Shown: in pieces, positions 18,128-27,177 of the stretch
How the letters are laid out: each line of letters opens with the position of its first letter
Numbering within the stretch: the stretch's first letter is position 1
NCBI GenBank assembly: GCA_036656615.1
Contig: JAVXHY010000007.1
Span: forward strand, 18,008 to 82,007
DNA length: 64,000 nt
Reading direction: 5' to 3'
Source: CAUPWF01 sp036656615
GTDB lineage: Bacteria; Bacillota; Clostridia; Lachnospirales; Lachnospiraceae
Notes under the pieces: generated by a model
The model's input: the letters and a program-made list of their open reading frames with translations, nothing else
What the model was told of the DNA's origin: nothing
The model's database searches: none
Translations under genes and position numbers: made by a program

Positions 18128-19735
18128 TTATCTTTCCCATTTATCCGATAGGTTTTGAATTTGTGATTCAAACTTAGCCAAATCCTTATTGGACATACCT
18201 TCACATTTCAAAATAACATTCATTAATCGTTTTCCGGCCAATACCAAACGATTAAATACTGTAGATGCATGAACTGCTGCAGGTTTTTCAAATGCCTTTT
18301 TCGCAATTCTGACCCCTTCACTTAGAATGACATTTTGTGCCAAATCTACTTCTGCTCCTGAATAAGGTGCAAAAGCTTCTAACTGTAATTCCTCTCTAAT
18401 GGTAGCTGCAAATTCATCTGTTACGGTATCTTCACCATGCACTACAAATACATGCTCTGGCTTTGATTCAAATCCCTTCAACCAAGAAAGCAGGCCATCT
18501 TTATCCGCATGTCCGCTGATTCCCTTGAGATTTTCAATATGAGCACGCACCTCTATCATTTCACCAAAAAGTCTTACACTTGGTGCTCCTTCCATTAGCT
18601 TACGTCCAAGTGTTCCAACCGATTGATACCCCACAAACAATACCGTACACTCCTCACGCCATAAATTATGCTTTAAATGGTGACGTATCCGTCCAGCTTC
18701 ACACATTCCAGAAGCTGAAATAATAACCTTAGGCTTGTAATCAAAATTAATCATTTTCGATTCATCACTGGTGATTGAAAGCTTTAATCCCGGAAAAACC
18801 AATGGATTTTCGCCTTTATTTACCATCTTCATTGCGTCTTCATCAAAACAGTCCTTCATGTTATTTGTAAATACATTTGTTGCTTCAATAGCAAGCGGAC
18901 TATCTACATAAACTTGAAAATCCGGGTATTTACTTATTAGATTTTTTTCTTTAATCTCCCTGATAAAATATAACATTTCCTGTGTTCTTCCTACTGCAAA
19001 AGCAGGAATCACAACATTACCTCCACGATCAAATGTCTCCGATAGTATTCTAGTAAAATCTCCTACATAATCTGGTACTTCTTCTCCATGCACACGATTT
19101 CCATAGGTGGATTCTATGACTACATAATCCGCCTCTTTTACAAAACTTGGATCTTTTATAATTGGTTGATTCTTATTTCCTACATCTCCAGAAAAAACGA
19201 TTTTCTTCTCCACATCAACTTCCTGAATCCACACCTCAATACTGGCAGAACCCAGCAAATGTCCCACATCCACAAATCTAACCCAAACACCAGAACATAG
19301 TTCTATTTTCTTTCCATAGGGGTATGGCACAAGCAATTCTAATGCATCCAATGCATCCTGCATAGAATAAATCGGCTCGTACAGTTCAGCTCCTGATCTC
19401 TTTGCTTTCCTGTTATGCCATTCTGCCTCAAATTCCTGAATGTGTGCACTGTCAAGAAGCATGATTTTACACAAATCTGTTGTTGCGTGGGTAGTAATAA
19501 TCTGTCCTTTAAACCCCCGTTTACACATCAATGGTATTAATCCTGAATGGTCAATATGAGCATGGGTCAAAAGTATATAATCAATTTCGTGAGGGGAAAT
19601 CGGTAATTCTTGATTTTCATACAAATCAACACCTTGTTCCATTCCACAGTCAATCAAAATATTTCTTCCATTTGCTTCCAGTAAATGACAACTTCCAGTC
19701 ACTTCATGAGCTGCTCCAATAAATGTAAGTTTCAT
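18128..19735 (-). CDS. MBL/beta-CASP RNA-processing nuclease family protein
   Basis: Metallo-beta-lactamase protein with inserted beta-CASP domain, about 535 residues, of the CPSF73/RNase J-related exonuclease group. The zinc motif LTHAHIDHSG lies near 58, FSGDVGN near 185, the beta-CASP segment runs about 240-400 (AFAVGRTQEMLY, SASGMCEAGRIRHHL) and the C-terminal catalytic VVHGE. It is likely a cytoplasmic RNase; no KH domain is visible. The start ATG at 19735 follows AAAAGGAGG; an in-frame TTG lies 3 codons upstream. Located between sigE and sigG in the same direction. Confidence 0.88.
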   Translation of the reverse strand: MKLTFIGAAHEVTGSCHLLEANGRNILIDCGMEQGVDLYENQELPISPHEIDYILLTHAHIDHSGLIPLMCKRGFKGQIITTHATTDLCKIMLLDSAHIQEFEAEWHNRKAKRSGAELYEPIYSMQDALDALELLVPYPYGKKIELCSGVWVRFVDVGHLLGSASIEVWIQEVDVEKKIVFSGDVGNKNQPIIKDPSFVKEADYVVIESTYGNRVHGEEVPDYVGDFTRILSETFDRGGNVVIPAFAVGRTQEMLYFIREIKEKNLISKYPDFQVYVDSPLAIEATNVFTNNMKDCFDEDAMKMVNKGENPLVFPGLKLSITSDESKMINFDYKPKVIISASGMCEAGRIRHHLKHNLWREECTVLFVGYQSVGTLGRKLMEGAPSVRLFGEMIEVRAHIENLKGISGHADKDGLLSWLKGFESKPEHVFVVHGEDTVTDEFAATIREELQLEAFAPYSGAEVDLAQNVILSEGVRIAKKAFEKPAAVHASTVFNRLVLAGKRLMNVILKCEGMSNKDLAKFESQIQNLSDKWER

Positions 19736-19803
19736 ATTCCCCAACCTCCTTTTCTCTTATTGTACCACCAAATAATATAATTTGGGATGCTAATTTCAAT
19801 ATT

Positions 19804-20547
19804 TTAACATTCATATCGAATTAATTCTCTTCTTAATCTTAACATAATTTTCTTTTCTAACCTAGAAATATAAGATTGTGAAATTCCAAGTAAATCCGCA
19901 ACTTCCTTTTGAGTACGTTCCTCCCCATCCGGCATATTCAATCCAAAACGCATCTCAATAATGGTACGTTCACGACTCGATAATTTGCCAATTGCTTTAT
20001 TCAAAAGCTTTCGTTCCACTTCTGATTCTAGATCTTTATATATTGTATCTTCCTCTGTTCCTAAAATATCAGATAATAGGAGCTCATTTCCATCCCAATC
20101 TACATTTAAAGGTTCATCAATGGATACTTCTAATTTTGTTTTATTATTTCTGCGCAGATACATTAAGATTTCATTTTCTATGCATCTAGATGCATACGTA
20201 GCCAGCTTAATATTTTTCGTTGGATTAAAGGTATTAATTGCTTTAATGAGACCTATTGTTCCTATAGATATTAGATCTTCCACCCCTATCCCTGTGTTAT
20301 CAAATTTCTTAGCTATGTATACCACTAACCGAAGATTATGTTCTATCAGAACCTTTTTGGCATCTTCATCATATTCCGACCCCAAATCTCCTATGACTGC
20401 TGTTTCTTCTTCCGTTTCTAAAGGTGCCGGCAACACCTCAGAGCCTCCAATGTAATGGATATCCTTCTTTGTTGGAAATATAACACTCCTAAAATTCGTT
20501 ATCATTCTAAACTTAAATTGATTTGGTACTGCAACCTTTATAACCAT
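19804..20547 (-). CDS. sigE: Early mother-cell sigma factor SigE (pro-form)
   Basis: RNA polymerase sigma-E, 247 residues. An N-terminal prosequence of about 27 residues precedes the conserved YIGGSEVLPAPLETEEE cleavage region, then region 2 (NLRLVVYIAKKFDNTGIGVEDL), region 3, and region 4 helix-turn-helix (ISQSYISRLEKKIMLRLRREL). The pro-form is membrane-tethered and cut by SpoIIGA, which is encoded 12 nt upstream. The ATG has GGAGG. A consensus sigma-E promoter occurs in this window at 15591. Confidence 0.97.
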   Translation of the reverse strand: MVIKVAVPNQFKFRMITNFRSVIFPTKKDIHYIGGSEVLPAPLETEEETAVIGDLGSEYDEDAKKVLIEHNLRLVVYIAKKFDNTGIGVEDLISIGTIGLIKAINTFNPTKNIKLATYASRCIENEILMYLRRNNKTKLEVSIDEPLNVDWDGNELLLSDILGTEEDTIYKDLESEVERKLLNKAIGKLSSRERTIIEMRFGLNMPDGEERTQKEVADLLGISQSYISRLEKKIMLRLRRELIRYEC

Positions 20548-20559
20548 CCTATTATCCTC

Positions 20560-21342
20560 CTAGAATATATCAGGATTTAAAATCATTTGATATTCCTTTT
20601 CTGTAGAAACACATTGCTCACTCACTCCTATTAGTGGTTCCTTAATCCAACATGTTGTTTCTTTATGTATACACATTTTATCTAGCTTAAATATAGGCAT
20701 CATACCTGTACTTTCTCCAATTGTATGATATGGAATATATCGCATATGCAGGATATTTGAATTGTTCAACACATTTTTTGCTGTTTCTCTGTCAATAATA
20801 CACACCGGTTTCCCTGTGAGTTCATCTTGCAAACTATTCCCTGTGTCTAATAAAGCTTCCAATACATGGGCTGTTCCATTCACATATAATGTTACCTGAT
20901 ATCTGCATTGATTGATTCTTTGTAAATGAACAATAAACCACCAAATTCCGCTAACCACATAGTAGCTTCCAATTGCAGCCCCAAAAAACAAACTGCCAAT
21001 ACGAACATACTGCTGCAAATATTCAAGTACTCCTCCCAATAAAAAAGAGCTGATATAAAGCGTGATAAATGCTTTTAAAAAAGTTCTCTTATCTTTGATC
21101 TTTAATCCTATTTTAATCATGATCGTGTTTACTACCAAATGAAACATTATAAGTTTTATAAATGTATAAGGTACAGGTATGATGATAACAATACAGGTCA
21201 GCAGAGAACCAGTCAGGCTTCCAAGACAAATATTTCCATGTGTGGCAGTACATTTCAATATTTTGCGGCTAATCAAAAGCACCATATAATCCATCATAAA
21301 ATTAACCAGAAATAACACATCTATATATAACTCATAGTACAT
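20560..21342 (-). CDS. spoIIGA: Pro-sigma-E processing protease SpoIIGA
   Basis: Membrane-embedded aspartic protease of 260 residues. The N-terminal half has about five transmembrane helices; the C-terminal half carries the aspartyl protease motif LLDTGNSL (near 165-172) typical of the SpoIIGA family, which works as a dimer at the septum after SpoIIR signalling. The ATG has GAAGGTG. It is the first gene of the spoIIGA-sigE operon, directly downstream of ftsZ but separated by a terminator, and has its own Spo0A-type promoter region. Confidence 0.95.
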   Translation of the reverse strand: MYYELYIDVLFLVNFMMDYMVLLISRKILKCTATHGNICLGSLTGSLLTCIVIIIPVPYTFIKLIMFHLVVNTIMIKIGLKIKDKRTFLKAFITLYISSFLLGGVLEYLQQYVRIGSLFFGAAIGSYYVVSGIWWFIVHLQRINQCRYQVTLYVNGTAHVLEALLDTGNSLQDELTGKPVCIIDRETAKNVLNNSNILHMRYIPYHTIGESTGMMPIFKLDKMCIHKETTCWIKEPLIGVSEQCVSTEKEYQMILNPDIF

Positions 21343-21396
21343 GCTTCACCTTCTTTCTCTTTGGATACTAAATCGATTTGTACTCAAGCAAGGTTC

Positions 21397-21465
21397 ATTA
21401 TAAGTGGAGCCATTCAAGAATTTTGTCAGATAGGAACGATAGAATTATAATTTTCTTCGACAGAA
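21397..21465 (-). promoter_or_regulatory. Spo0A-type promoter region of spoIIGA-sigE
   Basis: Minus strand -10 TATAAT (21397-21402) and -35-like CTGACA (21424-21429) are separated by 21 nt, too long for an ordinary sigma-A promoter but like the long spacer of Bacillus spoIIG. Spo0A-box-like sequences are TTTTGTCAGA on plus at 21421-21430 (overlapping the -35) and TTCTGTCGAA on minus at 21456-21465, each 9/10 to TTTTGTCRAA. Confidence 0.6.
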
Positions 21466-21480
21466 TATTGGATAGTTTGC

Positions 21481-21511
21481 AAAAAAAAAGACCACCTTTC
21501 GGTAGTCTTTT
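21481..21511 (-). terminator. Terminator after ftsZ
   Basis: Minus-strand stem GACTACC/GGTGGTC closed by a GAAA tetraloop (21486-21496 and 21501-21511) followed by nine T. It separates ftsZ from the spoIIGA promoter. Confidence 0.88.
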
Positions 21512-21522
21512 CTCTTTATGAT

Positions 21523-22743
21523 CTATTGTTTTTTAAAGAAATCCGGTATCTTGATGGATTGCTCTTTTACTTTACTAGATGGTGTACGTGGTGTCTGCAG
21601 CGTTGGTATGGAATTGCTGATTGGTCTTGGTGTATTTGTCGAACCACTCCCAACAAATTTAAAGTCTGGTACCTGCACTGGTGACGAATTTTGCGATTGC
21701 TCATACTCGGGTTCCACTTCATTATATGCTGGAACTGCTGAAACAGGTCTTTGACCTTCTAATCTAGACTTCAGCTTCGATGCGGTTCCTCCAACATTAT
21801 GCAGTCCCGTTGCAATTACTGTAATCGTTGCTTCATCTGTTTTGCTGTCATCATACATAGCACCGAAGATAATATTTGCTTCTTCTCCAGCTAAATCCTG
21901 CACGTATTCTGCTGCATCACTCGCATCCATTAATGTAATATCACCTGAAATATTAATAATAACATGAGATGCCCCAGCTATCGTAGTTTCTAATAATGGG
22001 CTGGCCACAGCTAACTTCACTGCATCCAATGCTTTGTCATCACCTTTACCAATACCGATTCCAATATGAGCCACACCTTTATCAAACATAACAGTCTGTA
22101 CATCTGCAAAATCAAGATTAATCAATGCAGGAACATTAATCAAGTCTGTAATACCCTGAATTCCCTGTTGAAGAACCTCATCTGCTTTTTTAAGTGCTTC
22201 CGGCATAGTAGTTCTCCGGTCTACAACTTCTAATAATTTATCATTTGGAATAACAATTAAGGTATCTACATTTTCTTTTAGTTTTTCAATACCACCTAAT
22301 GCATTATTCATACGGGTCTTAGATTCAAAACGGAAAGGCTTCGTTACAACACCCACCGTTAAAGCACCCATCTCTTTTGCAATCCGCGCTACAACTGGTG
22401 TTGCACCAGTACCTGTACCGCCGCCCATACCACAAGTGACGAAGACCATATCTGCACCCTTTAGTGCTGCTTGAATCTCTTCAATGCTTTCCTCTGCTGC
22501 CTTCTCCCCAATTTCAGGCTTAGCTCCTGCTCCAAGTCCCTTTGTAAGCTTGTCCCCAATTTGCATAATCGTTGGTGCTTTACATAACTGTAATGCTTGT
22601 TTATCTGTATTGATAGCAATAAATTCAACACCTGCGATTTGTTCCTCAATCATTCTGTTAACAGCGTTATTACCACCACCGCCAACACCAATAACTATAA
22701 TCTTTGCAGCTGCATCCGATTCATTAGTTTTAATTTCTAACAA
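21523..22743 (-). CDS. ftsZ: Cell division GTPase FtsZ
   Basis: Tubulin-like division protein, about 406 residues. It has KIIVIGVGGGGNNAVNRMI, the GGGTGTG GTP-binding loop near 103, NLDFADVQTVM with the T7 synergy region, and a variable linker ending in the C-terminal peptide SIKIPDFFKK that binds partners. The frame is open to an ATG at 22764, but the perfect AAAGGAGG lies inside that extension, 8 nt before a TTG at 22743. That start gives the usual family N-terminus LEIKTNES. It is last in the dcw cluster, followed by a terminator. Confidence 0.95.
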   Translation of the reverse strand: MLEIKTNESDAAAKIIVIGVGGGGNNAVNRMIEEQIAGVEFIAINTDKQALQLCKAPTIMQIGDKLTKGLGAGAKPEIGEKAAEESIEEIQAALKGADMVFVTCGMGGGTGTGATPVVARIAKEMGALTVGVVTKPFRFESKTRMNNALGGIEKLKENVDTLIVIPNDKLLEVVDRRTTMPEALKKADEVLQQGIQGITDLINVPALINLDFADVQTVMFDKGVAHIGIGIGKGDDKALDAVKLAVASPLLETTIAGASHVIINISGDITLMDASDAAEYVQDLAGEEANIIFGAMYDDSKTDEATITVIATGLHNVGGTASKLKSRLEGQRPVSAVPAYNEVEPEYEQSQNSSPVQVPDFKFVGSGSTNTPRPISNSIPTLQTPRTPSSKVKEQSIKIPDFFKKQ

Positions 22744-22802
22744 GAGTTTTTCCTCCTTTATCATCCTATTATATTATACTTCCCAAAAACTACATACTTT
22801 TC

Positions 22803-22849
22803 ATTATATAGTTCCTTCATTGGCATAATACTACCAATAACTATATAAT
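22803..22849. repeat. Inverted repeat over the ftsZ promoter/leader
   Basis: Perfect 11-bp outer arms (22803-22813 and 22839-22849) plus perfect 5-bp inner arms ATTGG/CCAAT (22819-22823 and 22834-22838) with a 5-nt bulge and 10-nt loop. It overlaps the predicted -10 and the transcript start, so it may be an operator or a leader hairpin. Confidence 0.6.
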
Positions 22850-22873
22850 ATAGTCTTTCTCTTAATTAATCAA
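22845..22873 (-). promoter_or_regulatory. Sigma-A-type promoter of ftsZ
   Basis: Minus strand -35 TTGATT (22868-22873), 17-nt spacer, -10 TATTAT (22845-22850), about 100 nt upstream of the ftsZ TTG start. Confidence 0.5.
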
Positions 22874-22900
22874 TAGAATTTTGCGTATTTTCTTATTTTT

Positions 22901-23701
22901 TTACTCACTTAGCACACTTTCTTCTGGTAACACCTCTTTTTGAAAACTAATTGACTCACTATTATCCTGATAATTTTCTAAATGTAAGGTTCCTGGCTGT
23001 CCACCCAATCGTTCCAAAATTGGTGGGACCTGTCTCATTCTATCGCCTAGATTTTCATGTCCTAGAAATACACTGGTTCCTCCAAAATATAAGGATACAT
23101 CCATATTGGTGCATACAATACGATCCGGAACTAATGCACACTTTTGTGCTGCCTGTGTAACGTCCAGGATATAACTAAATACCTTTTTATCCTTCACCGG
23201 TAATCGTTCATATAGATGGACCTTATTCACTTCTATTCCTTCTATACAAGGTATACCATCCATGACCGCACTTGATTGAACAAGCACCTGTCCCTCTTTA
23301 TCAAAATACACATATTGATTATTAAAAATCAGATAACCAACGATGCTCTTTTCATATATTCGAATAGCTATGGTCCAAGGATTCTTCAAGGTAAGCTCTA
23401 TCGAATCTACATAAGAAAGTTCCGGCATCTTGCCTAGCTTGTATTTTCCCCATACATAGAGGGAATTAAATGATAACTTATCTTGCTTTACCCATTCTAC
23501 CACATTTTCTTTCGGGCTGTATTCATTTCCCGAAATTTCTATTCGCTGCACATAAAAAATAAGAAGAAAACTAATCACTAGAATTGCAAATGCCAGCAAC
23601 ATTACTAAATAGCCATAGAAACCAAATTTACGTTTCTTTTTCTTTGGTGCTTTACGATATGCCTCCTCTTCCTCATATTCTTCATATTCCACAACTTTCA
23701 T
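22901..23701 (-). CDS. ftsQ: Division protein FtsQ/DivIB
   Basis: Bitopic divisome protein of 266 residues: an acidic then basic cytoplasmic N-terminus (EEYEEEEAYRKAPKKKKRK), one transmembrane helix (about 28-50), a POTRA domain starting QRIEISGNEYSPKENV, and the FtsQ/DivIB beta domain (VYFDKEGQVL, IEGIEVNKV). It bridges FtsL/DivIC and peptidoglycan synthases at the septum. The ATG has AGGAGG. It is between ftsW and ftsZ in the dcw order; sequence in this family is poorly conserved but layout and position are clear. Confidence 0.9.
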   Translation of the reverse strand: MKVVEYEEYEEEEAYRKAPKKKKRKFGFYGYLVMLLAFAILVISFLLIFYVQRIEISGNEYSPKENVVEWVKQDKLSFNSLYVWGKYKLGKMPELSYVDSIELTLKNPWTIAIRIYEKSIVGYLIFNNQYVYFDKEGQVLVQSSAVMDGIPCIEGIEVNKVHLYERLPVKDKKVFSYILDVTQAAQKCALVPDRIVCTNMDVSLYFGGTSVFLGHENLGDRMRQVPPILERLGGQPGTLHLENYQDNSESISFQKEVLPEESVLSE

Positions 23702-23752
23702 CTACCGTCCTCCTAATATCAACACTTTTGTAACAACAAATCAATTGTTTCT

Positions 23753-24838
23753 TTATTCTATCAGATTTGATACATTTAATACAAGCCCCATTTCCATTAG
23801 CAAAAACATGACCGATGTACCGCCATAACTAATAAATGGAAGTGTAATTCCTGTATTGGGAATGGTATTGGTTACCACAGCAATATTTAAAATCACCTGA
23901 ATCATCAAATGTGCCATTGCTCCCGTTGCAATCAAGGCTCCAAATAAATCCTTGGCATGACATGCAATCAAGAAAAAACGCCAAATCAATATAAAAAACA
24001 AACCTATAATAAATATGGCTCCTACTAACCCCAGTTCTTCACATATAATAGAAAATATCATATCATTTTGGGCTTCTGGTACAAAACCTAATTTCTGTAT
24101 ACTTGCACCCAAACCTCTTCCAAACAATCCGCCTGATCCAATTGCATAAAGTCCTTGAAGAGTCTGATACCCCTTCTCATACAATTCTGGATGTTTCCAA
24201 ATAGCCAAACGTTCCAATCGATAACTTTCCAGGCCCAAAAATGCACCCAAAAAACCTATCCCAATTAAACTCATCCATATAAACTGCCCATATCGGGGAC
24301 TGGCAACAAAAATCAAAATAACAGCAATCCCTAAAATAATAACAGCTGTACTTAGATTACTGGCACCAATCAGTCCTACTATAGGAAGGGTAAATAAAAT
24401 AATTTTAAAAAGTGTGGTAATTTTGTTCATGTTTTTAGCATTTTTTGTAACTATAAAAGCTAAAAATAATATAAGTGCTACTTTTGCAAATTCAGATGGC
24501 TGAAAAGACAATGGACCAAAAGACAGCCATCTTTTGGATCCATTATATTCATCCCCTATAAACAGAACTGCAATGGATAAAATCACTGCCGTGATATAGC
24601 CAAGCACTGCAAAATATTTCCAAAAATGATAATCTATGTTGGCAATCACATACATCATTGCCAAACCAAGTGCTGTTGCAAATAGTTGCTTTTTTAAATA
24701 GTAAAAAGTATCGTGGAATTTAATTGTTCCGTTGTAAGCACTGGTATGATATAGAATGATCAATCCAATACATACAAGCAACACTACAACCATCAAGAGG
24801 GTATAATCATAGCCTCTCTTCTTGTTCGGTTTGGTCAC
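23753..24838 (-). CDS. ftsW: SEDS glycosyltransferase FtsW/SpoVE
   Basis: Polytopic SEDS peptidoglycan polymerase of 361 residues with about ten transmembrane helices. Landmarks: GLIILYHTSAYNG, GSKRWLSFGPLSFQPSEFAKVALILFLA, an extracellular loop with GLYAIGSGGLFGRGLG, PEAQNDMIFSIICEELG and the C-terminal PNTGITLPFISYGGTS. It partners with the class B PBPs upstream. The start is GTG with GGAGTGAAAG upstream. Position between murD and ftsQ fits spoVE/ftsW; a paralogue lies at 34585, and which serves division and which sporulation cannot be settled here. Confidence 0.92.
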   Translation of the reverse strand: MTKPNKKRGYDYTLLMVVVLLVCIGLIILYHTSAYNGTIKFHDTFYYLKKQLFATALGLAMMYVIANIDYHFWKYFAVLGYITAVILSIAVLFIGDEYNGSKRWLSFGPLSFQPSEFAKVALILFLAFIVTKNAKNMNKITTLFKIILFTLPIVGLIGASNLSTAVIILGIAVILIFVASPRYGQFIWMSLIGIGFLGAFLGLESYRLERLAIWKHPELYEKGYQTLQGLYAIGSGGLFGRGLGASIQKLGFVPEAQNDMIFSIICEELGLVGAIFIIGLFFILIWRFFLIACHAKDLFGALIATGAMAHLMIQVILNIAVVTNTIPNTGITLPFISYGGTSVMFLLMEMGLVLNVSNLIE

Positions 24839-24851
24839 TTACTTTCACTCC

Positions 24852-26204
24852 TTATAAGCGATTTACAAGTTCTTTGAATTTATCTCCACGTTCCTCAAAA
24901 TTCCGAAACATTCCCCAGCTTGCACAAGCCGGGGATAATAAGACTGCATCTCCCGTTTCGGCAAGTTTAGCACATAGATTCACTGCCTCTTCTAACGTAT
25001 CAACTAATACGGTATTCTCAAATCCACATTTTTTGGCAGTTTCATTTATTTTTTCTTTTGTTGCACCAATCAAGACTAAATATTTTACTTTTCCATCAAA
25101 AGACTGAATCCACTCATCATATACTGAATCCTTATCATATCCTCCACCAATCAATAACGTTGGCCGATTCATTGCTTGGATTCCCTTTATTGCCGCATCT
25201 GGGTTCGTTCCTTTGGAATCATTATAATACATAATTCCATATTTTTCGCCCACATATTCAATGCGATGCTCCACACCACCAAAATTCTTGATTACTTGTT
25301 GAACAATCTCAATTGGCGTTCCATATGCCATTGCCATTGCAACAGCAGCCATTACATTTTCATAATTATGCATGCCAAGCAACTGCAATTCATTTACGGT
25401 ACAAATCTCTATCGGCTGGGTTTGCTTATAAATAATATGACCCTGATCTAAGTAGATTCCTTGTTCTAGTTTACGCTGACTGCTAAAATATAGAACCCTT
25501 GGAAGAAGATTCTTTGCAAAATGGCGAAGAATTTCATCCTCATAATTCAACACACATACATCTTCCTGCGTTTGATTCTTGGTAATTGCAAACTTTGCCG
25601 CCATATATGCTTCCATCGTATGATGACGGTTCATATGATCTTCTGTGATATTAAGTATGGCACTTACTTTTGGTCGAAAACTATCTATACTTTCCAATTG
25701 AAAGCTGCTCATTTCCGCAACCGTTACGGCATCATCTGTCATCTGAAGTGCTGCTTTGGTATATGGATTTCCAATATTCCCTACGACAAACACCTGCTTT
25801 TTCCATGCCTTCATAATCTCCCCAAGGAGTGCTGTGGTGGTGGTCTTACCATTCGTCCCTGTAATAGCAAGTACCTGCCCTTTTCCAAATTGATAAGCTA
25901 GCTCTACCTCACCCCAAATCGGAATTCCCTTTTCTTTCATTTTAAGAATCACTGGTAAGTCGGTTGGAACTCCTGGGCTTAAAATAACCAAATCTAAGGT
26001 ATTTATTACCTCCTCTTCCAATACTCCTAATATCACTTCCACACAACTATCGCAACCAATGGATTCTTGTATTTCCTTTTTATTTAATGCTTCATTTCCA
26101 TCATATAAGATAACCTGTGCCTGTTCTCTCCTCAATAAATGACTTGCTCCTATTCCACTCATTCCCGAACCAAAAACAAGTACTCGTTTCTCTGCTAAAT
26201 TCAT
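24852..26204 (-). CDS. murD: UDP-N-acetylmuramoylalanine-D-glutamate ligase
   Basis: Cytoplasmic Mur ligase adding D-Glu to UDP-MurNAc-L-Ala, 450 residues. The N-terminal Rossmann-like domain (RVLVFGSGMSGIGASHLL), ATP-binding ITGTNGKTTTTALLG near 114, central-domain NITEDHMNRH, and C-terminal domain with NDSKGTNPDA and GGGYDK are all present. The ATG has GGAGG. Located directly between mraY and ftsW in the dcw cluster, 16 nt after mraY. Confidence 0.96.
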   Translation of the reverse strand: MNLAEKRVLVFGSGMSGIGASHLLRREQAQVILYDGNEALNKKEIQESIGCDSCVEVILGVLEEEVINTLDLVILSPGVPTDLPVILKMKEKGIPIWGEVELAYQFGKGQVLAITGTNGKTTTTALLGEIMKAWKKQVFVVGNIGNPYTKAALQMTDDAVTVAEMSSFQLESIDSFRPKVSAILNITEDHMNRHHTMEAYMAAKFAITKNQTQEDVCVLNYEDEILRHFAKNLLPRVLYFSSQRKLEQGIYLDQGHIIYKQTQPIEICTVNELQLLGMHNYENVMAAVAMAMAYGTPIEIVQQVIKNFGGVEHRIEYVGEKYGIMYYNDSKGTNPDAAIKGIQAMNRPTLLIGGGYDKDSVYDEWIQSFDGKVKYLVLIGATKEKINETAKKCGFENTVLVDTLEEAVNLCAKLAETGDAVLLSPACASWGMFRNFEERGDKFKELVNRL

Positions 26205-26220
26205 AGCGTTCCTCCATCTT

Positions 26221-27177
26221 CTAGATTGCCATCAAAGCAATCAGGCATAATATTGCAGTCAGGATAGAAAACACAGCAACGACCTTTGTTTCCGACCACC
26301 CACATAACTCAAAATGATGATGAATTGGTGCCATTTTGAAAAAGCGTTTTCCCCCTGTTTTCTTAAAATATGCTACTTGTATGACTACGGACAGTATTTC
26401 AACTACATAAACCATCCCTACAATGAGTATAAAAAGTGGCATCTGAAGCATGTAAGCAGTCGAAGCTACAAAACCACCCAAAGCCAAAGATCCCGTATCT
26501 CCCATAAATACACTAGCTGGATATACATTAAATAAAAGGAATCCTAATAATGCCCCCACTACTGCACAGGTAATTGGTTCAATCCCACTCTTCGTTCCAA
26601 TTGCTACTACTGTAAAGAATGTTGCAACCAATACAGTTACACTTGATGCAAGACCATCCAAACCATCTGTAAAATTGGTACCATTGACTGTAGCAATTAC
26701 AGCAATAAATAGAACAGGTATTGCAAGCCAACCTATGTTTAAGTACTTTCCTCCCCAAAAAGGGATTAACATATCCAAGGGGAGCTTTGCTATTTTCACA
26801 ATATAAAACGCAAATATTCCCGTCACCAATATCTGCAATGCCATTTTTTGCATGGGAAACAATCCATCTGATCGCTTCAGCACAACTTTCAAATAATCAT
26901 CCAAAAAACCTATTAAACCAAATCCTAATGTGACAAATAAAATTGGGATAATTTTCGGGTAATCCTTTACATAAAACAAAGAAGTCAATACTACACTTGC
27001 CAAGATAATTACTCCACCCATCGTTGGTGTTCCTGTCTTTTTTAGGTGCGACTCAACCCCATCTTCTCGTTCTGTCTGTCCCATCTTTAATTTTCTCAGA
27101 AACGGAATGACTACCGGACCCATAAGCAAACTGAGCACAAACGCAATCAATACCGGAATCACTACCCTATAATCCAT
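26221..27177 (-). CDS. mraY: Phospho-MurNAc-pentapeptide transferase MraY
   Basis: Integral membrane enzyme that forms lipid I from UDP-MurNAc-pentapeptide and undecaprenyl phosphate, 318 residues with about ten membrane helices. Signatures: TPTMGGVIIL, FLDDYLKV, NFTDGLDGLASS, NVYPASVFMGDTGSLALGG, and the histidine-rich PIHHHFELCGWSE loop. The ATG has GAAGAGGTG. A 235-nt structured intergenic region separates it from the upstream PBP. Confidence 0.97.
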   Translation of the reverse strand: MDYRVVIPVLIAFVLSLLMGPVVIPFLRKLKMGQTEREDGVESHLKKTGTPTMGGVIILASVVLTSLFYVKDYPKIIPILFVTLGFGLIGFLDDYLKVVLKRSDGLFPMQKMALQILVTGIFAFYIVKIAKLPLDMLIPFWGGKYLNIGWLAIPVLFIAVIATVNGTNFTDGLDGLASSVTVLVATFFTVVAIGTKSGIEPITCAVVGALLGFLLFNVYPASVFMGDTGSLALGGFVASTAYMLQMPLFILIVGMVYVVEILSVVIQVAYFKKTGGKRFFKMAPIHHHFELCGWSETKVVAVFSILTAILCLIALMAI

